Assembly (NCBI GenBank): GCA_023263825.1 | Contig: JALQUJ010000050.1 | Location: forward strand, 1-15,014 | Source: Porticoccus sp. | GTDB taxonomy: Bacteria; Pseudomonadota; Gammaproteobacteria; Pseudomonadales; Porticoccaceae | DNA length: 15,014 nucleotides | Reading direction: 5' to 3' | Part shown: positions 7,984 through 14,887 of the stretch, one piece after another | How positions within the stretch are numbered: position 1 is the stretch's first letter | Layout of the letters: the number at the start of each line of letters is the position of its first letter | Notes under the pieces: generated by a model | The model's database searches: none | The model's input: only the letters and a program-made list of their open reading frames with translations | Told to the model about the DNA's origin: nothing | Program-made: the position numbers and the translations under genes

Positions 7984-8001
7984 TTTTTCAGGCAGGAACA
8001 A

Positions 8002-8430
8002 ATGAAAACATATAGTGCGAAACCCGAAACTGTCCAGCGCGACTGGTACATTGTTGATGCAGCGGACAAGACGTTGGGCCGATTGGCCGCTGGGATTGCT
8101 ACCCGCCTGCGTGGTAAGCATAAGCCAGAGTACACTCCCCACGTTGATACAGGCGACTACATCGTTGTTGTTAATGTCGACAAAATTCGTGTTACGGGTA
8201 ATAAAGCAAAAGGCAAAATTTATCACAGCCACACCGGTTATCCGGGTGGCTTAAAATCCATTAGCTTTGAAAAGCTGATGGAGAAAGCTCCTGAGCGTAC
8301 CATTCAGAATGCTGTTAAAGGCATGCTGCCAAAGGGTCCTTTGGGGCACGCAATGTTCAAAAAACTGAAAGTCTATGTAGGTGAAGAGCATCCACATGCT
8401 GCTCAGCAACCTCAAGATCTGAATATTTAA
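8002..8430 (+). CDS. rplM: 50S ribosomal protein L13
   Basis: L13 is an early-assembling protein of the large ribosomal subunit that binds 23S rRNA. From the ATG at 8002 the protein is 142 residues, the same length as E. coli L13, and begins MKTYSAKPETVQRDWYIVDA as the family does. The motifs TLGRLA, GDYIVVVNVDKIRVTGNK, YHSHTGYPGG and GMLPKGPLG are intact. The ribosome site AGGA (7994-7997) is four bases upstream. An in-frame ATG at 7900 would start inside the promoter and is not used. rpsI follows after 14 bases, the conserved two-gene operon. Confidence 0.98.
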   Translation: MKTYSAKPETVQRDWYIVDAADKTLGRLAAGIATRLRGKHKPEYTPHVDTGDYIVVVNVDKIRVTGNKAKGKIYHSHTGYPGGLKSISFEKLMEKAPERTIQNAVKGMLPKGPLGHAMFKKLKVYVGEEHPHAAQQPQDLNI

Positions 8431-8444
8431 CGGATAAGCTAATT

Positions 8445-8837
8445 ATGGCAGACGCTCAATACTACGGCACTGGCCGCCGCAAAACTTCATCAGCTAGAGT
8501 TTTTCTGGCAAATGGTGGTGGCAACATTACCGTCAATAATCGCACTCTGGATCAATACTTTGGTCGTGAAGTTGCTCGCATGATTGTACGTCAGCCATTA
8601 GAGTTGGTTGATGGTACGGAAAAATTTGATTTGAAAATTACTGTAGCCGGTGGCGGCAGTTTTGGTCAGGCAGGCGCTATTCGTCACGGCATTGCACGCG
8701 CTTTGTTGCAGTATGATGAGAGTTTGCGTAGCTCTTTGCGGAAGGCCGGGTTCTTGACCCGTGATGCGCGTGAAGTAGAGCGTAAGAAAGTGGGCTTGCA
8801 CAAAGCGCGTAAGCGTCCACAGTTCTCGAAACGTTAA
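8445..8837 (+). CDS. rpsI: 30S ribosomal protein S9
   Basis: S9 sits in the head of the small subunit, and its C-terminal tail reaches the P-site tRNA. The 130 residues match E. coli. The N-terminal YYGTGRRKTSSARVFL signature, DLKITVAGGGSFGQAGAIRHGIARAL and the basic tail KARKRPQFSKR, ending in the conserved Lys-Arg, are all present. The gene lies 14 bases after rplM and is followed 19 bases later by an intrinsic terminator, so rplM-rpsI is a self-contained operon. The ribosome site is weak, suggesting translation linked to rplM. Confidence 0.98.
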   Translation: MADAQYYGTGRRKTSSARVFLANGGGNITVNNRTLDQYFGREVARMIVRQPLELVDGTEKFDLKITVAGGGSFGQAGAIRHGIARALLQYDESLRSSLRKAGFLTRDAREVERKKVGLHKARKRPQFSKR

Positions 8838-8856
8838 GGTTACGAGCAATACAAAT

Positions 8857-8885
8857 AACCTGGCTAGAAATAGCCGGGTTTTTTT
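8857..8885 (+). terminator. Intrinsic terminator of rplM-rpsI
   Basis: AACCTGGCTA (8857-8866) pairs with TAGCCGGGTT (8871-8880) across a GAAA tetraloop, with one U-G pair, and runs into seven T (8879-8885). The stable loop, G+C-rich stem and T tract make a textbook terminator, placed directly after rpsI. Confidence 0.9.
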
Positions 8886-8940
8886 ATACCTTTTTTTCGC
8901 CTTTATGCCAGTAATAGCCTAATTGTTACCGCCTTTCATC

Positions 8941-8969
8941 TTGTAAAAAATGTGGGTTTTCATTACTAT
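8941..8969 (+). promoter_or_regulatory. Candidate promoter for petA-petBC
   Basis: TTGTAA (8941-8946) and TACTAT (8964-8969) are 17 bases apart, each matching consensus at four of six positions. A start near 8976 would leave a leader of about 54 bases before the petA ATG. A promoter is expected here because a strong terminator precedes and the bc1 genes follow. The exact hexamers are uncertain. Confidence 0.4.
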
Positions 8970-9029
8970 TGCACGCCATTTTTATACATAAAAAAATTTG
9001 CCAACTTTTGCTGTTAACGGGAGAGCGTC

Positions 9030-9641
9030 ATGAGTAATGACGGTGTTAATGAGGGGCGTCGCCGCTTCCTGACAGGGGCCACTTGTGTAGTGGGTGCTGC
9101 CGGGGTTGTGGGAGCAGCCGTTCCTTTTGTGGGTTCTTGGAATCCAAGTGCCAAGGCGAAAGCCGCTGGTGCTCCGGTCAAAGCCAATATTTCTAAAATT
9201 GAACCTGGTCAGATGGTCACTTTCGAGTGGCGCGGACAGCCGGTCTATGTTGTTCGTCGTACCCCTGAGAGCCTTGCGAGTCTTTCTGGCCGTGACGATA
9301 CATTTAGGGACCCAACATCTGCGGAGTCCAAACAGCCTGAATACGTCAACGGTGAACACCGTGCGATTGAAGGCAAAGAAGAATTCCTCGTACTTGTGGG
9401 CCTGTGTACTCACTTGGGATGTGCGCCGATGTATCGCCCTGAAGTGGGTGTCGACCCCGCTTCTGGTGGTGAAAACAAAGAATGGGTTGGTGGTTTCTTC
9501 TGTCCTTGCCACGGTTCTAAGTTTGATTTGGCTGGACGAGTCTATAAAGGCGTTCCCGCGCCAACGAATCTTGATGTTCCTCCATACTCCTATGAGAGTG
9601 ATGGTGTCATTGTCATTGGTGTAGATCAGGAGGCCGGATAA
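9030..9641 (+). CDS. petA: Ubiquinol-cytochrome c reductase Rieske iron-sulfur subunit
   Basis: This is the [2Fe-2S] subunit of the cytochrome bc1 complex, carrying electrons from quinol at the Qo site to cytochrome c1. The 203 residues begin with a twin-arginine (Tat) signal, RRRFLTG (10-16), followed by a hydrophobic helix (about 19-36) that stays as the membrane anchor. The Rieske cluster motifs are CTHLGC (126-131) and CPCHGS (158-163). C126, H128, C158 and H161 should bind the cluster, and C131-C160 should form the disulfide. GGGAG six bases upstream supports the ATG. The stop TAA overlaps the next ATG by one base (TAATG at 9639-9643), and a ribosome site for petBC lies inside the last codons, so the two are translationally coupled. 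Confidence 0.97.
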   Translation: MSNDGVNEGRRRFLTGATCVVGAAGVVGAAVPFVGSWNPSAKAKAAGAPVKANISKIEPGQMVTFEWRGQPVYVVRRTPESLASLSGRDDTFRDPTSAESKQPEYVNGEHRAIEGKEEFLVLVGLCTHLGCAPMYRPEVGVDPASGGENKEWVGGFFCPCHGSKFDLAGRVYKGVPAPTNLDVPPYSYESDGVIVIGVDQEAG

Positions 9642-11728
9642 TGAACGCATTGATAGCATTTCGTGATTGGGTAGATTCACGCTTACCCATTATGCGCGCC
9701 TGGAATACTCACATGGCTGAGTACTACGCGCCGAAAAACTTTAACTTCTGGTACTACTTTGGCGTATTGTCAATGATCGTACTGGTGATCCAACTGCTTT
9801 CTGGCATCTGGTTGCTGATGAGCTATCAGGGTTCTTCAGAAGCGGCCTTTGCTTCCGTTGAATACATTATGCGTGATGTCGATTACGGCTGGATTATTCG
9901 ATATATGCACTCTACAGGTGCATCTGCCTTCTTTATTGTGGTTTATCTGCATATGTTCCGTGGTTTGATCTACGGTTCTTATAAGCCGCCGCGTGAGTTG
10001 GTTTGGATTTTTGGGATGACCATTTATGTCGCCCTGATGGCTGAAGCCTTCTTGGGGTATGTATTACCCTGGGGACAAATGTCTTACTGGGGTGCCCAGG
10101 TGATTATTTCCCTGTTTGGTGCTATTCCCGTTGTTGGTGAAGATATTGTTCAGTGGGTGCGTGGTGATTACTTGATTTCCGGTATTACCCTGAACCGCTT
10201 TATGTCTCTGCACGTTGTTGCGGTACCGATTGTTCTTTTGGCATTAGTAGTTCTGCACATTCTTGCCCTGCACGAAGTGGGTTCAAATAACCCTGACGGT
10301 GTTGACATTAAGAAGAATAAAGATGAAAACGGTATTCCTCGTGATGGCATTTCATTCCATCCGTTCTACACTGTTCATGACATTGTGCCCATTGTGGTAT
10401 TCCTGTTTGTGTTCTGTTTCATCATGTTCTTTGTGCCTGAAATGGGCGGCTACTTCCTTGAGTATGCGAACTTCGAAATTGCTAACCCTCTGAAAACACC
10501 AGAGCACATTGCACCGGTTTGGTACTTCACACCTTTCTATTCCATGTTGAGGGCGGTTCCTGACAAGTTTGCTGGCTTCCTGGTTATGGCTGCTGCAATT
10601 GCTATTATGTTTGTGCTGCCTTGGTTAGATCGTAGTCCAGTGAAATCCATGCGCTACAAAGGTACTTTCAGCCGTGTTTCAGTGCTGGTATTCGCTGCAG
10701 TATTTATTATTTTGGGCGTGCTGGGTGTGAAATCACCTACCCCTGCGCGTACTTTCTTGGCTCAGATTTGTACTATCTTGTACTTCTTGTTCTTCCTGGC
10801 GATGCCTATTTGGACCAAACTGGAGAAGACGAAACCTGAACCAGCGCGTGTGACAATGGATGGTGGAATAGGCTTCTGGAAAGCATGGGGCGCATTTTTG
10901 GTTGTTATGTTCTTGGCATGGGCGCCATTAAAAGCCGTGGGTGCAGAATCAGGCTTTAAGTGTGGCACAATCCATTGTGATGAATTTGTAAATCCTGTTA
11001 TTGAGCAGATGGAATCAGAAGGTAAGCGTTTATCTTCTTCTGATAAAAAAACCATACAAAATAATTCACTCCAGCATGGTGCAAAGCTCTTTGTGAATTA
11101 CTGCATGGGCTGCCACTCAGCAAAGTACTCCCGCTGGGAGAGAGTTGCCAATGACCTGGATATCCCGGTAGAGATTGCTTCAAAAAATCTGGTATTGGCT
11201 AATCAAAAAGTCGGAAGTCTGATGGACATTTCTATGCCGGCAGATAAGGCAAAGCAATGGTTTGGCGCAACGCCACCTGACTTAACCTTGGTTACTCGTG
11301 CTCGTCAACCAGAGTGGGTATATACCTATCTGCGTCATTTTTATGCAGACCCTACTCGTGCTGTTGGTGTGAACAACAAAGTGTTTAAGGATGTGGGCAT
11401 GCCACATGCCATGCTTGACCTTCAAGGTTTGCAAGAATGTGCACCTGGGCCTGTTTTAGCACACAATGGTGGTATCAAGCGTGATCCATTGACACGTGAA
11501 GAGATCTTGGAAGATGATTGTGGTCGCTATACTATCGCTGAAGAAGGCAAGCTTTCTCCCGAGGAATACGACCAGGCTGTTTTTGATCTGGTGAACTTTA
11601 TGGCCTATCTTGCCGACCCTGTGGCTGAAGACCGTAAGCGTATCGGAACCTATGCTTTATTGTTCCTGGCATTCCTGTTTATTTGGGTTTGGCTGCTGAA
11701 CCGTGAATATTGGAAAGATATTCACTGA
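9641..11728 (+). CDS. petB-petC: Fused cytochrome b / cytochrome c1 of the bc1 complex
   Basis: One 695-residue frame holds both haem subunits of the bc1 complex. Residues 1 to about 405 are cytochrome b: haem histidines H90 and H104 (helix B), H191 and H206 (helix D), and the Qo motif as PVWY (292-295) instead of PEWY, a variant known in beta/gammaproteobacteria. Residues 415-431 are a hydrophobic, signal-peptide-like stretch ending AVGA-E, a possible signal peptidase site after A435. Cytochrome c1 follows, with haem motif CMGCH (488-492), probable axial Met M587 (GMPHAML) and a C-terminal anchor (about 669-686). Predicted topology suits a fusion: cytochrome b ends in the cytoplasm and the retained signal segment crosses to the periplasm. 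Bradyrhizobium FbcH is a known polyprotein of this type, cleaved after insertion. Whether cleavage occurs here is inferred. Ribosome site CAGGAGG (9627-9633) precedes the ATG. Confidence 0.95.
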   Translation: MNALIAFRDWVDSRLPIMRAWNTHMAEYYAPKNFNFWYYFGVLSMIVLVIQLLSGIWLLMSYQGSSEAAFASVEYIMRDVDYGWIIRYMHSTGASAFFIVVYLHMFRGLIYGSYKPPRELVWIFGMTIYVALMAEAFLGYVLPWGQMSYWGAQVIISLFGAIPVVGEDIVQWVRGDYLISGITLNRFMSLHVVAVPIVLLALVVLHILALHEVGSNNPDGVDIKKNKDENGIPRDGISFHPFYTVHDIVPIVVFLFVFCFIMFFVPEMGGYFLEYANFEIANPLKTPEHIAPVWYFTPFYSMLRAVPDKFAGFLVMAAAIAIMFVLPWLDRSPVKSMRYKGTFSRVSVLVFAAVFIILGVLGVKSPTPARTFLAQICTILYFLFFLAMPIWTKLEKTKPEPARVTMDGGIGFWKAWGAFLVVMFLAWAPLKAVGAESGFKCGTIHCDEFVNPVIEQMESEGKRLSSSDKKTIQNNSLQHGAKLFVNYCMGCHSAKYSRWERVANDLDIPVEIASKNLVLANQKVGSLMDISMPADKAKQWFGATPPDLTLVTRARQPEWVYTYLRHFYADPTRAVGVNNKVFKDVGMPHAMLDLQGLQECAPGPVLAHNGGIKRDPLTREEILEDDCGRYTIAEEGKLSPEEYDQAVFDLVNFMAYLADPVAEDRKRIGTYALLFLAFLFIWVWLLNREYWKDIH

Positions 11729-11737
11729 TACCTTTAT

Positions 11738-11770
11738 GGGTGGCTGAATAGCAGCCACCCACTTTTATTT
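11738..11770 (+). terminator. Hairpin terminator after petBC
   Basis: GGGTGGCTG (11738-11746) and CAGCCACCC (11752-11760) form a perfect nine-base stem with a five-base loop, followed by ACTTTTATTT. The T tract is interrupted, so termination may be partial. sspA begins only 24 bases later and no convincing promoter was seen between, so sspA may rely on read-through. Confidence 0.75.
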
Positions 11771-11793
11771 CTAATTACAGTTGAGGTCTTACT

Positions 11794-12426
11794 ATGGGGG
11801 TTGTTGCAAAACGATCATCCATGACATTTTATTCTGATCCAGGTTGTCACTATAGCCATCGGGTTAGAATTGTCTTGGCAGAAAAAGGGGTTACAGTTGA
11901 TATCGAAGATGTCGATGGTAAATCAATTCCAGAAGAAGTGCTGGAGTTAAATCCCTATGCTTCATTGCCCACACTGGTAGACCGTGATTTGGCTCTGTAT
12001 GAAACAAAGGTCATGATGGAATATTTGGATGAGCGTTTTCCACATCCACCATTATTGCCTGTGTATCCTGTTGCCCGTGCAATGAGCCGCCAGTTTATGC
12101 ATCGAATTGAACGTGATTGCTGTGCTCAGGTGGATAAAATTGTGCATTCACCTGAAAGTAAAACGGCAGAAAAAGCGCGCAAGGAACTGCGTGAAAGTCT
12201 GATTAGTATTGCACCGATATTTGCTGATTTGCCTTACTTTATGAATGAAGAGTTTACTCTAGTCGATTGTTGTCTTGGCCCCATTTTATGGCGCCTGGAA
12301 AGCTTGGGCATTGAATTACCAAATAACCGCCAGACTAAGCCGCTGCATGACTATATGGCACGTTTATTTGAACGTGAATCATTTCAGGAGAGTTTGTCTG
12401 AGTTGGAAAGAGAACTGCAAGCCTAA
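11794..12426 (+). CDS. sspA: Stringent starvation protein A (SspA)
   Basis: SspA is a glutathione-S-transferase-fold protein that in E. coli binds RNA polymerase with sigma70 and redirects transcription during starvation and acid stress. It is not thought to be an active transferase. The 210 residues show the family pattern: N-terminal thioredoxin-like domain with YSHRVRIVLAEKGV, NPYASLPTLVDRDLALYE, then the conserved EYLDERFPHPPLLPVYPVAR, whose PHP (83-85) corresponds to the sigma70-contact patch of the E. coli protein, and an all-helical C-terminal domain. GAGG (11783-11786) lies seven bases before the ATG. It sits between petBC and sspB, the same order as I recall for Pseudomonas. Confidence 0.95.
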   Translation: MGVVAKRSSMTFYSDPGCHYSHRVRIVLAEKGVTVDIEDVDGKSIPEEVLELNPYASLPTLVDRDLALYETKVMMEYLDERFPHPPLLPVYPVARAMSRQFMHRIERDCCAQVDKIVHSPESKTAEKARKELRESLISIAPIFADLPYFMNEEFTLVDCCLGPILWRLESLGIELPNNRQTKPLHDYMARLFERESFQESLSELERELQA

Positions 12427-12460
12427 AACTGCAGTCGTAAATTAGCTCGATGATTTGAAT

Positions 12461-12490
12461 AAAAAAGGGACATATTAGGTCCCTTTTTTT
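12461..12490 (+). terminator. Intrinsic terminator after sspA
   Basis: AAAAAAGGGAC (12461-12471) and GTCCCTTTTTT (12479-12489) pair over a seven-base loop, with T running to 12490. A-rich and T-rich arms make it potentially active in both directions. It separates sspA from sspB, so sspB probably has its own promoter in the following 84 bases or depends on read-through. I could not pick a convincing promoter there. Confidence 0.85.
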
Positions 12491-12574
12491 GTAGAATGCG
12501 ACTCGGGAAATTAGAGTCTGATACTTTCAAGTGACGACTCCATGTACTGAGCTTACGATAACGACATCAAGCCT

Positions 12575-13012
12575 ATGACAATGACATCAAACAGGCCGTA
12601 CCTGATACGTGCATTCTATGACTGGATTGTAGATAACCAGTGTACCCCCTATATGGCGGTAGATGCTTTTTATCCAGGCGTTGAGGTACCTCAAGACTAT
12701 GTTAGTGATGGTCAGATAGTCTTAAACTTGGTGCCAAGAGCAATAACTGATTTGGTGATGAGTAATCAGGAAGTGTCTTTTAGTACCAGATTTGGAGGGG
12801 TGCCAAGTGAGATCCGGTTACCTATCCAATCAATTATGGGGATATATGCTCGTGAAAATGGTCAGGGCATGATCTTTCAGTCAGAAGATTCAAGTGGGCC
12901 AGAACCCTCCGGGCCTGCACCGGTCAAACCGGTGTCTACAACGGATAAACCATCAGGAAGTGGTGGTTCTGGTGAAATAAGAAAGAAGCCTTCACTGAAG
13001 GTGGTTAAGTAA
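12575..13012 (+). CDS. sspB: ClpXP protease specificity-enhancing factor SspB
   Basis: SspB is an adaptor that binds ssrA-tagged proteins from stalled ribosomes and hands them to ClpXP. The 145 residues show the substrate-binding domain (about 5-102) with RPYLIRAFYDWIVDNQCTPYM, GQIVLNLVPRAI and FSTRFGGVPSEIRLP, then a flexible Pro/Gly/Ser-rich linker (103-138) and the C-terminal ClpX-docking tail LKVVK, close to LRVVK of E. coli. The linker is shorter than in E. coli (165 residues in total). The start is the ATG at 12575, with a second in-frame ATG two codons later. Neither has a strong ribosome site. The thiolase follows after 29 bases with no terminator. Confidence 0.93.
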   Translation: MTMTSNRPYLIRAFYDWIVDNQCTPYMAVDAFYPGVEVPQDYVSDGQIVLNLVPRAITDLVMSNQEVSFSTRFGGVPSEIRLPIQSIMGIYARENGQGMIFQSEDSSGPEPSGPAPVKPVSTTDKPSGSGGSGEIRKKPSLKVVK

Positions 13013-13041
13013 TTGAGAGTAGTTAAATAGAGGTTTCAATT

Positions 13042-14220
13042 ATGTCTGATCCAATCGTGATCGTTGGTATGGCAAGAACGCCTATCGGTAGTATGCAGGG
13101 CCAATTTAACGGTGTACCAACAACAGAGTTGGGTGCAGCAGCGATTAAAGCTGCAGTTGAGCGGTCTGGCGTGGCACCAGAAAATATAGGCTCTGTAGAT
13201 ATGGGTTGTTGTTTAACAGCAGGTTTACGTCAAGCACCTGCAAGGCAGGCTGCACTTGGTGCAGGATTGCCTACAAGTGTTGGCGCAACTACTTTAAACA
13301 AGGTTTGTGGCTCTGGTATGAAAGCGGCCATGAATGCTTGGGATAGCCTGACATTAGGTCATGTTGATGTGGCTGTGGCGGGCGGCATGGAAAGTATGAC
13401 CAATGCTCCTTATTTGATGCTTCAGGGTCGGGGTGGTTACCGTTTTGGTGACGCTAAGATTCATGATCATATGACATTTGATGGGCTGGAAGATGCATAT
13501 AATGGCGAAGCCATGGGTATTTTTGCCGAGATGTGTGTTGATAAATATGGATTTACTCGTGAAGAGCAGGATGCATTTGCGATTACTTCTCTAGAGCGTG
13601 CACAAAAAGCCATTGCTGAAGGAAAGTTTGAACAGGAAATAACCCCTTTTACGGTAAAAACCAGAAGAGGTGAAGTGGAATACACTACAGATGAGCAGCC
13701 AGGAAAAGGAAACCCTGAGAAAATTCCTCAAATGCGCCCTGCATTTAAAAAAGATGGTTCTGTAACCGCTGCAAATGCCAGCTCTATTAGTGACGGCGCT
13801 GCTGCACTAGTGTTGACGCGCTTATCCGTTGCAGAAGAAATGGGCCTTAAGCCATTGGCTAAAGTCTGTGCTCACACGACAAACTCCCATGAGCCAGAGT
13901 GGTTTACCACAGCTCCCGTTGGTGCCATCCAAAAGTTATTGAAAAAAGTAGGCTGGTCAAAGGATGATGTTGACCTTTATGAGGTCAACGAAGCTTTTGC
14001 TACGGTGACTATGGCGGCCATGAAAGAACTGGATCTTCCTCATGAGAAGGTAAATGTTCATGGTGGAGCTTGCGCTCTGGGTCATCCTATAGGTGCATCG
14101 GGTGCTCGTATTATTGTGACATTGCTATCTGCTATGCAAACCTATAAGAAGTCTAAAGGTGTTGCTGGTATTTGTATTGGTGGCGGCGAAGCAACTGCGT
14201 TAGCACTTGAGCTTATGTAG
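13042..14220 (+). CDS. Acetyl-CoA C-acetyltransferase (biosynthetic-type thiolase)
   Basis: This is a thiolase-superfamily enzyme that most likely condenses two acetyl-CoA to acetoacetyl-CoA or runs the reverse, in the cytoplasm. The 392 residues match tetrameric AtoB/PhaA-type thiolases. The nucleophilic cysteine is C89 (NKVCGSGMKA). NEAFA (316-320), H348 (CALGHPIGASGAR) and the second catalytic cysteine C378 (GICIGGGEA) are intact. AGAGGT (13029-13034), seven bases upstream, supports the ATG. It follows sspB by 29 bases and may be co-transcribed with it, and a strong terminator follows. As I recall, Pseudomonas has no thiolase between sspB and the dolP-diaA genes. The substrate (short-chain degradation, polyhydroxyalkanoate or ketogenesis) cannot be fixed from sequence, so no gene symbol is given. 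Confidence 0.92.
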   Translation: MSDPIVIVGMARTPIGSMQGQFNGVPTTELGAAAIKAAVERSGVAPENIGSVDMGCCLTAGLRQAPARQAALGAGLPTSVGATTLNKVCGSGMKAAMNAWDSLTLGHVDVAVAGGMESMTNAPYLMLQGRGGYRFGDAKIHDHMTFDGLEDAYNGEAMGIFAEMCVDKYGFTREEQDAFAITSLERAQKAIAEGKFEQEITPFTVKTRRGEVEYTTDEQPGKGNPEKIPQMRPAFKKDGSVTAANASSISDGAAALVLTRLSVAEEMGLKPLAKVCAHTTNSHEPEWFTTAPVGAIQKLLKKVGWSKDDVDLYEVNEAFATVTMAAMKELDLPHEKVNVHGGACALGHPIGASGARIIVTLLSAMQTYKKSKGVAGICIGGGEATALALELM

Positions 14221-14241
14221 TTTCTATAGCATTTATACCAT

Positions 14242-14273
14242 AAAAAAACCGGCCTAATCAGGCCGGTTTTTTT
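14242..14273. terminator. Bidirectional terminator between thiolase and dolP
   Basis: AAAAAAACCGGCCT (14242-14255) and AGGCCGGTTTTTTT (14260-14273) form a perfect 14-base stem around AATC. The G+C core with seven A on one side and seven T on the other works in both orientations, and it sits between the convergent stop codons of the thiolase (+) and dolP (-). Confidence 0.95.
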
Positions 14274-14302
14274 ATATTAACACTTTGATATTAGTAGCTA
14301 CG

Positions 14303-14887
14303 CTAATCTATATATTCAAAAACTTTAACCACCCTGGATGCACCACCAGTTTTGCTGGCAATGTGAGCAGCTTTATCTGCAGTTGTATGGGTTACTAGCC
14401 CCATAAGGTAAATCACACTGTTTTCTGAGATAACTTTTACTGTTGATGACTTTATCTCTTTATCTGCAATGATCTTGGTTTTCACTTTGGTCGATAGCCA
14501 TGTGTCATTACTTCGAGAAATAAGTGAGGTTGGCCCGCGCACTTGTAACTCGTTATGTACCTGACGAACGCCCCGAAAATTTCTGGCAGCATCACCAGCA
14601 AGAGTTCGAACATCGGCAGATGGGACTTCACCTGTTAGCAGGATAACGCCGTTATAGGAATGAATATTGACGTGGGCATGCTCAAGGTCAGGATGAGCTT
14701 TCTTGATATTAACGCCAATCAGTGTTTCCAGTTGCCAGTCATCAATATCAGTTCCCAGTGACGTATCGGTTGGGTCGGGTTGAATTGGCTCATCAGTGGT
14801 GGCATGAATAATACTCGTACAGCCAGTCAAGGTTATAGCTAAAGTACAGCTGCAAATTAACAGTAAAACTGTCAGCCGTTGCAACAT
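14303..14887 (-). CDS. dolP: Outer-membrane lipoprotein DolP (YraP), two BON domains
   Basis: DolP is an outer-membrane lipoprotein that binds anionic phospholipids and in E. coli localises to division sites and supports envelope integrity and BAM function. The 194 residues start with a lipoprotein signal whose lipobox LTGC places the lipidated cysteine at C23. The residues after it are T-S, not Asp, consistent with outer-membrane sorting. Two BON domains follow (about 50-118 and 127-194). NDTWLSTKVK in the second contains W130, which corresponds to the phospholipid-contacting tryptophan of E. coli DolP. The ATG has GGAGG nine bases upstream, inside the end of diaA, and its A is shared with the diaA stop. 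Confidence 0.92.
   Translation of the reverse strand: MLQRLTVLLLICSCTLAITLTGCTSIIHATTDEPIQPDPTDTSLGTDIDDWQLETLIGVNIKKAHPDLEHAHVNIHSYNGVILLTGEVPSADVRTLAGDAARNFRGVRQVHNELQVRGPTSLISRSNDTWLSTKVKTKIIADKEIKSSTVKVISENSVIYLMGLVTHTTADKAAHIASKTGGASRVVKVFEYID

Noticed and set aside
7900..8001. Possible 34-residue extension of rplM from the ATG at 7900
   Set aside because: It would start inside the promoter and cross the leader; L13 from 8002 is exactly the standard 142 residues with a good ribosome site.
8982..9680. A long minus-strand open frame opposite petA
   Set aside because: It mirrors the strongly supported Rieske gene, has no ribosome site or family resemblance, and is best seen as a codon-bias shadow.
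10856..10858. Independent start codon for cytochrome c1
   Set aside because: The only GGAG-like sequence upstream is about 30 bases away, and the frame is continuous with cytochrome b, so a separate c1 start is not supported.
12918..12934. Perfect inverted repeat CACCGGT/ACCGGTG within sspB
   Set aside because: It falls in the coding sequence of the low-complexity Pro/Ser linker, has a three-base loop and no T tract; best explained by codon use.
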